The position numbers and the translations under genes are program-made. From F23-B02 sp045642545 (GTDB taxonomy: Bacteria; Bacillota; Clostridia; Oscillospirales; Oscillospiraceae), in contig JAZUJB010000002.1 of assembly GCA_045642545.1 (NCBI GenBank), positions 1-5,050 of the forward strand: a stretch of 5,050 nucleotides of DNA, read 5' to 3'. The notes beneath the pieces were generated by a model that saw nothing but the letters and a program-made list of their open reading frames with translations, had not been told where the DNA came from and ran no database searches. Shown in pieces: positions 1 through 5,050 of the stretch. Each line of letters starts with the position of its first letter. Position 1 is the first letter of the stretch.

Positions 1-1291
1 GGAGACCGACCGCCTTTCAATGGAAAGACTCGAGAAGCTCTCCGAGGAGCTTGCAAACCTCAAGGATAAGTTCAACGAGAAAAAGTCACGCTGGGAAAAC
101 GAGAAAAACAGCGTTGACGAGGTCAAGCGGCTGAAGAGCGAGATTGAGAAAATGCACGGCGATATTGAGTCTGCGCAGCTGCGCTACGAGTACGAAACCG
201 CCGCAAGACTCAAATATTCCGACCTGCCCGAGCTTGAGAACAAGCTGCGCGAGGCAGAGCGTCTTAGCGAGGAGCGCAAGGAAAGCGGTATGGTGCATGA
301 CACCGTTACCGAGGAGGAAATTGCGGGCATCGTTGCAAAGTGGACGGGAATCCCCGTTGCAAAGCTTATGGAGGGTGAGCGCGAAAAGCTGCTTCACCTT
401 GACGATGTTCTGCACCGCAGGGTAATCGGTCAGAGCGAGGCTGTTCAGAAGGTTACCGAGGCAATCTGGCGCTCACGCGCGGGAATTGCAGACCCCAATC
501 GCCCGATTGGCAGCTTTATGTTCTTAGGTCCCACGGGTGTCGGCAAAACCGAGCTTGCAAAGGCTCTTGCCGAGTGCCTGTTTGACGATGAGCACAACAT
601 CGTGCGCATAGATATGACAGAGTATATGGAGAAATTCTCCGTGTCGCGCCTTATCGGAGCACCTCCGGGCTATGTAGGCTACGATGAGGGCGGTCAGCTG
701 ACCGAGGCGGTGCGCAGAAAGCCCTACTCCGTTGTGCTGTTCGATGAGATTGAAAAGGCGCATCCCGATGTTTTCAACATCCTGCTTCAGATACTCGATG
801 ACGGTAGAATTACCGATTCGCAGGGCAGAACGGTGGACTTCAAAAACACCATAATCATAATGACCTCAAACCTCGGCAGCCAGTATCTGCTTGACGGCAT
901 TGACGAAAACGGAGACATTTCCGACTCCGCGAGGGAAATGGTATTCAACGAGCTTCGCCGCTCATTCAGACCGGAGTTCCTGAACCGCCTTGACGAGATT
1001 ATCTGCTTCAAGCCGCTTACAAAGGCGGAGCTTGACGGCATCATCGACATTCTGACCGCAGCGCTCAGAAAGCGTCTTGCCGACAGAACGCTCGGCCTTG
1101 AAATTTCCGATGCCGCAAAGCAGCTTATCATAGACCGCGGCTTTGACCCCGTGTTCGGCGCAAGACCGCTGAAGCGCTACCTGCAGGCAAGCGTTGAAAC
1201 GCTGATTGCAAGAACCATACTTGCAGGTGATATGCCAAGCGGACACACGATTAAAATCGACGCCGTAAACGGCGAGCTTGTATGCGAATAA
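1..1291 (+). CDS. clpB: ATP-dependent chaperone ClpB, C-terminal half (5' truncated by window edge)
   Basis: ClpB is a hexameric AAA+ disaggregase that works with DnaK/DnaJ/GrpE in the cytoplasm, threading aggregated proteins through its central pore. The reading frame is open from base 2, so the ATG at 20 is internal and the true start lies upstream. About 429 residues are present, roughly half of the usual ~860. In order they show: the coiled-coil middle domain (about bases 2-290, rich in Glu/Lys/Leu heptads), which separates ClpB from ClpA/ClpX; the KWTGIPVAKLMEGE linker into the second AAA+ module; Walker A GPTGVGKT (527-550); the pore loop GYVGY (668-682); Walker B VVLFDEIEKAH (from 731); a sensor-1 region ending TSNLGS; the arginine-finger region FRPEFLNRLDE (about 964-996); and the sensor-2 motif GARPLKR (about 1159-1179). 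All key residues look intact and the C-terminus has normal length. The gene ends in TAA directly before a hairpin terminator and converges on nadE. The promoter and any heat-shock operator are outside the window. Confidence 0.97.
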   Translation, partial: ETDRLSMERLEKLSEELANLKDKFNEKKSRWENEKNSVDEVKRLKSEIEKMHGDIESAQLRYEYETAARLKYSDLPELENKLREAERLSEERKESGMVHDTVTEEEIAGIVAKWTGIPVAKLMEGEREKLLHLDDVLHRRVIGQSEAVQKVTEAIWRSRAGIADPNRPIGSFMFLGPTGVGKTELAKALAECLFDDEHNIVRIDMTEYMEKFSVSRLIGAPPGYVGYDEGGQLTEAVRRKPYSVVLFDEIEKAHPDVFNILLQILDDGRITDSQGRTVDFKNTIIIMTSNLGSQYLLDGIDENGDISDSAREMVFNELRRSFRPEFLNRLDEIICFKPLTKAELDGIIDILTAALRKRLADRTLGLEISDAAKQLIIDRGFDPVFGARPLKRYLQASVETLIARTILAGDMPSGHTIKIDAVNGELVCE

Positions 1292-1323
1292 AAAAATCCC
1301 TGAGCTTATGCTCAGGGATTTTT
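1292..1323. terminator. Bidirectional intrinsic terminator between clpB and nadE
   Basis: This is a perfect 14-bp inverted repeat: AAAAATCCCTGAGC at 1292-1305, loop TTAT at 1306-1309, and GCTCAGGGATTTTT at 1310-1323. The core is the GC-rich CCCTGAGC/GCTCAGGG pair. On the plus strand it ends in five T. On the minus strand it ends in seven T (complement of 1290-1296), so it can stop transcription from both sides. It sits in the 43-base gap between the convergent stop codons of clpB (1289-1291) and nadE (1335-1337). Confidence 0.93.
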
Positions 1324-1334
1324 AATGTTATATT

Positions 1335-3221
1335 TTACTCAACAACGGAGTCGATGCTTGCCATAAACAGGCTGTTTTCCGCATCGGAGGGGATGAGGAA
1401 GCCGTTTCTCGGTGAAACGGAGAAGTCCTCAACCGCGGGACCGTCCATCAGACAGCTTCTCTTGAACTGCTGTGAGAAGTAGCGCTTGCAGTAGCTGCGC
1501 AGCCACTTGACAAGCTCTTCCTCGGTGAAGTCATCACTGTAGGCCATCTTTGCAAGACGCAGAGTCTTTGCGGGGCTGAAGCCGCAAATCATCATCTTGT
1601 GAGTGAAAAAGTCCTGCAGGCTGTACGAGCCGACGGAGTCCTCGCTCTTCTGCTCAATCTGGTCATCGGTGATGGGCAGCAGCTCGGGAGTTACGGGGCA
1701 GTCGAGAACATCCCACAGTGCATCTGCGAGAACCTTGTCCTCGGTGTGCTGTGCAATGTATCTTACGCCTGCGCGAACCTGAGTCTTGGTAAGACCCATA
1801 TTGACATCGTACATACTTGTGTGGTCGCCGTTGTAGGTGCACCAGCCGTCGACAAACTCGGAGAGGTCCTCGGTGCCGACATCAAGGCCGTTGACCTTGT
1901 TTGCGATGTCCATAAGCACCTGAGTGCGCTCGCGTGCCTGAGCATTCTCAAAGGCGATGGAGTAGTCATCGTGTGCGTGGCCGATATCGTCAAAGTGCTT
2001 GTATACGCTCTCGCCGATGTCAATGACTCTGACCTCGGCGCCGACCTGCTCGGCAACGATTATTGCGTTGGACTTGGTGCGGCTTGAGGTGCCGAAGCAG
2101 GGCAAGGTGCATGCCACAACATTGGTGGAGGGCAGACCCATTCTCTCCATTGCCATAGCGCAAATCATGACGCACAGAGTGGAGTCAACACCGCCGGAGA
2201 TGCCGACTACGCAGTGGTCGAGACCGGCGTATTCCATACGCTTTACAAGTGCGGAAACCTGAATGTCAATCATGCGGCGGCAGTAGGGAGCCATGTCCTT
2301 TTCAAGCTCGGGCAGATGGGGCAGCTTGCGGTAGCTGCGGGTGAGTGCGGTTTCAACAAATTCCTTGCCCCAGTTAACCTCAAAGTGAGGATACTTGCCG
2401 GTGCCGAAGGCAGCGGTGGGGCGGCGGAGATTTTCAAGATAGTCAATGTCAATTTCGGAAAGCACCATGCAGTCAGCGCACTCATCGGAGGCGAGAATCT
2501 TGCCGTTTTCGGCAATCATGCACAGACCGGAGAAAACATTGTCGGTGGTGGATTCGCCCTTGCCGGGTGCAGCAAGAATCATGCCGCACTTGAGATGCTT
2601 GGAGCGGTATTTGATATCCTCGCTTGCGTCAGCAGTAGAGGTAACGGTTGCGGGGAAGGAGGCCATGCTTGCAATGACGGTTGCGCCGGCAAGTGCGTGG
2701 CGGTTTGCGGGAGCCTCGATTGCCTTTGCGTCATTGCCGAGCTCAACGGCAACTGCAAGACCGGGCAGCACGGCGCTTGTGAAAAGTGCCTCGGTGCTCA
2801 GGAAGCTGTCATACATACCGCTGATGTCGGCATCAAGGTCAACGCTTGCAAACTTAGTGCCGTTAACCTCGGTACGGGGAACCATACCGAGCAGCTCGCC
2901 GTTGCAGATTGCAGCGGCTACGCTGTAAAGGCAGCCGCCTCTGGGTGCGTAGGGCAGACCGACGAATGCGAGAATGTCCATACCCTTGGTGGCCTCTATA
3001 ACCTTTGCGAGAGCCTTTTCCGCGCCGCGGAGGATAACACCGTGACCGAAGAGGTCATAGCAGGATGCACCGGTGAGTGTGAGCTCGGGGAAAACTATAA
3101 TCTTAGCACCCTTGTCGGCTGCGGACCTGATGCAGTCGATAACACGGTCTGCGTTGTAGTCTGCGTCTGCAACACGGATAACGGGGGATGCTGCTGCTAC
3201 TTTTACAAATCCGTCTTTCAT
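1335..3221 (-). CDS. nadE: NAD+ synthetase, two-domain (glutamine-dependent type) with degenerate glutaminase active site
   Basis: Family role: the last step of NAD+ synthesis, amidating nicotinate adenine dinucleotide with ATP. The N-terminal nitrilase-fold domain normally releases ammonia from glutamine for the C-terminal synthetase. The protein has 628 residues, near the usual 630-680. Residues 1-270 form the nitrilase-like domain and keep PELTLTG with catalytic-type Glu46 and the GKGESTTD loop. The expected Lys is Arg116 (MVPRTE) and the expected nucleophilic Cys is Gly162 (VELGND in place of VEICED). Residues from about 310 form the synthetase, with P-loop SGGVDS (342-347), LPCFGTSSRT, FENAQARERTQ, GTEDLSE (449-455), YNGDH, TPELLP and QFKRSC. 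Relative to typical members it has Glu451 where Gly is usual, Ala596 where Lys is usual (DGPAV), and NGFL in place of GDWR. The start is supported by GAGAAAGAG (3230-3238) eight bases upstream, inside the end of the preceding gene. It is the last gene of a tight operon after glyQS. Membership of the NadE family is secure. Glutamine use is doubtful, and whether it still makes NAD+ is unproven. Confidence 0.9.
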   Translation of the reverse strand: MKDGFVKVAAASPVIRVADADYNADRVIDCIRSAADKGAKIIVFPELTLTGASCYDLFGHGVILRGAEKALAKVIEATKGMDILAFVGLPYAPRGGCLYSVAAAICNGELLGMVPRTEVNGTKFASVDLDADISGMYDSFLSTEALFTSAVLPGLAVAVELGNDAKAIEAPANRHALAGATVIASMASFPATVTSTADASEDIKYRSKHLKCGMILAAPGKGESTTDNVFSGLCMIAENGKILASDECADCMVLSEIDIDYLENLRRPTAAFGTGKYPHFEVNWGKEFVETALTRSYRKLPHLPELEKDMAPYCRRMIDIQVSALVKRMEYAGLDHCVVGISGGVDSTLCVMICAMAMERMGLPSTNVVACTLPCFGTSSRTKSNAIIVAEQVGAEVRVIDIGESVYKHFDDIGHAHDDYSIAFENAQARERTQVLMDIANKVNGLDVGTEDLSEFVDGWCTYNGDHTSMYDVNMGLTKTQVRAGVRYIAQHTEDKVLADALWDVLDCPVTPELLPITDDQIEQKSEDSVGSYSLQDFFTHKMMICGFSPAKTLRLAKMAYSDDFTEEELVKWLRSYCKRYFSQQFKRSCLMDGPAVEDFSVSPRNGFLIPSDAENSLFMASIDSVVE

Positions 3222-3226
3222 TTAAT

Positions 3227-3571
3227 TCACTCTTTCTCAGATTTTTCAATACTGAATAATTCGTTTCCGTAGTAATGGGTTATTGCCTTTGCGGACTGCT
3301 CATAGCTGTCGCTGTCGATAATAACAGTCAGCTTGTCGCCTGTTACATAGCAATCCTCAATGCCCTCAAGCTTAGGAAACAGATTGGTCTCAAGCTCGGT
3401 CTGAAGCTCGTCAAGATGCCCGGCGAAGTACTCCGAGTCGTGAGGGATAATGTAACCCTCGACCGGAGCCTTTGCGGAAAAGCACATAATCATAAAACCA
3501 ACGAAAAGTGCTAAACACAGCGCACAGCCCAATGGCCTGAGCATTTTTACAAATTGCTGTCCTGCAGTCAT
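3227..3571 (-). CDS. Small single-pass membrane protein of unknown function
   Basis: I do not recognise a named family for this 114-residue protein. Residues 1-12 are short and basic (Lys9, Arg12). They are followed by a hydrophobic segment at about 13-33 (LGCALCLALFVGFMIMCFSA), so by the positive-inside rule the N-terminus should be cytoplasmic and the ~80-residue tail outside. The tail is acidic in its first part (DSEYFAGHLDELQTELETN) and has a predicted helix, strand, helix flavour ending in ELFSIEKSEKE. It lacks a proper lipobox: Cys30 is preceded by Met, so a lipoprotein is unlikely. It starts two bases after the glyQS stop (TGA-TA-ATG) with no convincing Shine-Dalgarno, which suggests translation by stop-restart coupling. 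Met10 (ATG at 3544) is an alternative start but would leave almost nothing before the membrane segment. The stop lies five bases before nadE, and the coding end carries the nadE ribosome binding site. Its position between two essential genes and its intact frame argue that it is real. Confidence 0.8.
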   Translation of the reverse strand: MTAGQQFVKMLRPLGCALCLALFVGFMIMCFSAKAPVEGYIIPHDSEYFAGHLDELQTELETNLFPKLEGIEDCYVTGDKLTVIIDSDSYEQSAKAITHYYGNELFSIEKSEKE

Positions 3572-3573
3572 TA

Positions 3574-4998
3574 TCAGAACTTGATGCGCTCGGAGATGTA
3601 GTCCTTAACCTCGGAGATGGGGATGCGGACCTGCTCCATGCTGTCGCGCTCACGAACGGTAACGCAGTGGTCGGCAACATCGGTCTCGGTGCCGACGGTG
3701 TTGAAGTCAAAGGTGATGCAGAACGGAGTGCCTATCTCGTCCTCACGACGATAGCGCTTGCCGATGGAGCCGGTTTCGTCATGGTCAACCATGAACTCCT
3801 TGGAAAGCTCGTTGTAAAGCTCCATTGCGGGACCGGTGAGGATTTCCTTCTTGCTCAGAGGCAGAATTGCGCACTTGAAGGGTGCAAGTGCAGGATGCAG
3901 ATGCAGAACGGTGCGGACATCGTCGTTGCCCTTCTTGTCCTGACCGACAACCTCTTCGTCGTATGCCTCGCAAAGGAATGCAAGTGCAACGCGGTCGCAG
4001 CCGAGTGAAGGCTCGATTACATAGGGAATGTAATGCTCGTTGGTGTCCTGGTCAAAGTAGGTCAGGTCCTTGCCGGAGGCCTCCTGATGACGGCCGAGGT
4101 CGTAATCGGTACGGTCTGCAATGCCCCAAAGCTCACCCCAGTCGGTGAACGGGAAGGCGTATTCGATATCGGTGGTTGCGCGGGAATAGAATGCCAGCTC
4201 TGCGGGCTCGTGGTCGCGCAGACGCAGGTTTTCTTCCTTAATGCCGAGAGAAAGCAGCCAGTTCTTGCAGTAGTCTTTCCAGTAAGCAAACCACTCAAGG
4301 TCGGTGCCGGGCTTGCAGAAGAATTCGCATTCCATCTGCTCAAACTCACGGGTGCGGAAGGTGAAGTTGCCCGGAGTAATCTCGTTGCGGAATGCCTTAC
4401 CTACCTGGCAGACACCGAAGGGCAGCTTCTTGCGGGTGGTGCGCTGAATGTTGGAGAAGTTTACGAAAATGCCCTGAGCGGTCTCGGGACGCAGATAGCA
4501 GGTAGAGCTGGAGTCCTCGGTGACGCCGATGGCAGTTTTGAACATAAGATTGAACTTGCGGATGGGGGTGAAGTCGTGCTTGCCGCATACGGGGCAGAGA
4601 ATGTCATCGTGAGATGCGATGAATTCGTCCATCTCGTCAAAGCTCATAGCGTCGACATTGACCTCACCGTGAACCTCACCGATGAGCTTGTCTGCGCGGT
4701 GGCGTGCCTTGCATGCCTTGCAGTCGAGCAGGGGGTCGGAGAAGCTGGAAACATGGCCGGTGGTTACCCAGGTCTGGGGATTCATGATGATTGCTGCGTC
4801 AAGACCTACATTGTAGGGGCTCTCCTGAACGAACTTCTTGAGCCATGCCTTCTTGACATTGTTTTTGAACTCGACACCGAGAGGGCCGTAGTCCCAAGAG
4901 TTTGCGAGGCCGCCGTAGATTTCGCTGCCTGCGTAGACAAAACCGCGGTTTTTGCACAGAGCAACGATTTTGTCCATGGTTTTTTCTGAATTCTTCAT
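3574..4998 (-). CDS. glyQS: Glycine--tRNA ligase, single-chain alpha2 type
   Basis: This is a class II aminoacyl-tRNA synthetase that charges tRNA-Gly with glycine in the cytoplasm. At 474 residues it matches the homodimeric eukaryote/archaea-like form (about 460-510), not the alpha/beta GlyQ plus GlyS pair. The N-terminal region shows GGLANSWDYGPLG (29-41) and NPQTWVTTGHV (73-83), followed by a CxxC pair, C93/C96 and C135/C138, likely a zinc-ribbon insertion. LRPETAQGIFVNF (169-181) and class II motif 2, FRNEITPGNFTFRTREFEQME (203-223), follow. Motif 3 is YVIEPSLGCDR (326-336) with its invariant Arg336. The C-terminal anticodon-binding domain starts near residue 372 (APFKCAILPL) and includes GKRYRREDEIGTPFCITFD. 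Nothing appears missing. The start at 4998 is set by AAAGGA eight bases upstream; Met8 is a weaker alternative. It is the first visible gene of a three-gene run with a small membrane protein and nadE. The symbol glyS is also used for this form. Confidence 0.97.
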   Translation of the reverse strand: MKNSEKTMDKIVALCKNRGFVYAGSEIYGGLANSWDYGPLGVEFKNNVKKAWLKKFVQESPYNVGLDAAIIMNPQTWVTTGHVSSFSDPLLDCKACKARHRADKLIGEVHGEVNVDAMSFDEMDEFIASHDDILCPVCGKHDFTPIRKFNLMFKTAIGVTEDSSSTCYLRPETAQGIFVNFSNIQRTTRKKLPFGVCQVGKAFRNEITPGNFTFRTREFEQMECEFFCKPGTDLEWFAYWKDYCKNWLLSLGIKEENLRLRDHEPAELAFYSRATTDIEYAFPFTDWGELWGIADRTDYDLGRHQEASGKDLTYFDQDTNEHYIPYVIEPSLGCDRVALAFLCEAYDEEVVGQDKKGNDDVRTVLHLHPALAPFKCAILPLSKKEILTGPAMELYNELSKEFMVDHDETGSIGKRYRREDEIGTPFCITFDFNTVGTETDVADHCVTVRERDSMEQVRIPISEVKDYISERIKF

Positions 4999-5006
4999 TT
5001 TTTACA

Positions 5007-5012
5007 TCCTTT
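5007..5012 (-). promoter_or_regulatory. Ribosome binding site of glyQS
   Basis: On the minus strand this reads AAAGGA, followed by the eight-base spacer TGTAAAAA and then the ATG at 4998. It is a good Shine-Dalgarno match at normal spacing and favours Met1 over the internal Met8, which has no comparable site. Confidence 0.8.
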
Positions 5013-5013
5013 C

Positions 5014-5032
5014 CCGCGGCTGGCTGCCGCAG
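5014..5032 (-). promoter_or_regulatory. GC-rich hairpin in the glyQS leader, next to the ribosome binding site
   Basis: Read on the minus strand, CTGCGGC (5032-5026), loop AGCCA and GCCGCGG (5020-5014) can form a seven-base-pair stem with one G-T wobble. It lies one base upstream of the AAAGGA site. There is no T-tract after it, so it is not a simple intrinsic terminator. It could be the tail of a longer leader structure, since aminoacyl-tRNA synthetase genes in Bacillota are often under T-box control. The diagnostic T-box sequence is not visible in the 52 bases available, and its function is unproven. Confidence 0.35.
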
Positions 5033-5050
5033 CAAATATTTTTGTTAGAT

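Noticed and set aside
20..22. ATG at 20 as the start of clpB
   Set aside because: The frame is open to the left edge and already encodes middle-domain coiled-coil sequence. A ClpB lacking the first AAA+ module would be aberrant, so the ATG is internal.
1335..3221. nadE as a pseudogene
   Set aside because: The frame is intact over 628 codons with a normal length, a ribosome binding site and operon packing, and the P-loop is preserved. The changes look like divergence and not decay by frameshift or stop.
2214..3272. Long plus-strand open frame (352 codons) opposite nadE
   Set aside because: It is antisense to a gene with clear family motifs. Its translation is a Cys/Gly/Ala/Val-rich mixture with no recognisable domain, and it arises because nadE codon use rarely places stops in that frame.
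3476..3490. Lipoprotein signal at Cys30 of the small membrane protein
   Set aside because: The residues before the Cys are Met-Ile-Met, not a small residue at position -1 as a lipobox requires. A simple membrane anchor fits better.
4033..4989. Long plus-strand open frame (318 codons) opposite glyQS
   Set aside because: It is a shadow of the glycyl-tRNA synthetase reading frame. It shows no motifs, and the opposite strand is unambiguously coding.
1..5050. Mobile elements, CRISPR arrays, tRNA/rRNA genes, or a novel defence or biosynthetic system
   Set aside because: The window is almost fully occupied by the four genes described. No direct repeats, transposase, spacer-repeat pattern or structured RNA gene was seen in the short gaps.

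Overview
The window looks like an ordinary housekeeping stretch of a Clostridia-type Bacillota chromosome. It could be a gut Oscillospiraceae/Ruminococcaceae relative with roughly balanced GC content. This placement is inferred from protein character: single-chain glycyl-tRNA synthetase, long two-domain NAD synthetase and full-size ClpB. No marker gene in the window proves it.

Layout: positions 1-1291 (+) hold the C-terminal half of the ClpB disaggregase, which is cut by the window's left edge. A strong AT-flanked hairpin at about 1292-1323 separates it from a convergent minus-strand cluster. Read in transcription order, right to left, that cluster is glycyl-tRNA synthetase (4998-3574), a small unrecognised single-pass membrane protein (3571-3227) and a two-domain NAD+ synthetase (3221-1335). 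The intergenic gaps are only 2 and 5 nt, so the three genes very probably form one translationally coupled operon. The 52 bases upstream of the synthetase hold a clear ribosome binding site and a GC-rich hairpin. The leader itself continues past the window edge. No gap without a gene exceeds about 55 bases.

The most interesting point is the NAD+ synthetase. Its N-terminal nitrilase-fold glutaminase domain is present at nearly full length. However, the catalytic cysteine (the VEICED-type motif) reads VELGND and the catalytic lysine (the VPK-type motif) reads VPR. The substrate-side tyrosine of the PELxLxGY motif is also replaced, by alanine. The ammonia-using synthetase domain keeps its SGGVDS P-loop but carries several non-conservative changes in otherwise well-kept motifs. 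This suggests a glutaminase-dead, ammonia-dependent or repurposed NadE homologue. It would be useful to know whether the genome also encodes a canonical copy. I saw no mobile element, CRISPR array, tRNA, rRNA or novel multi-gene system.
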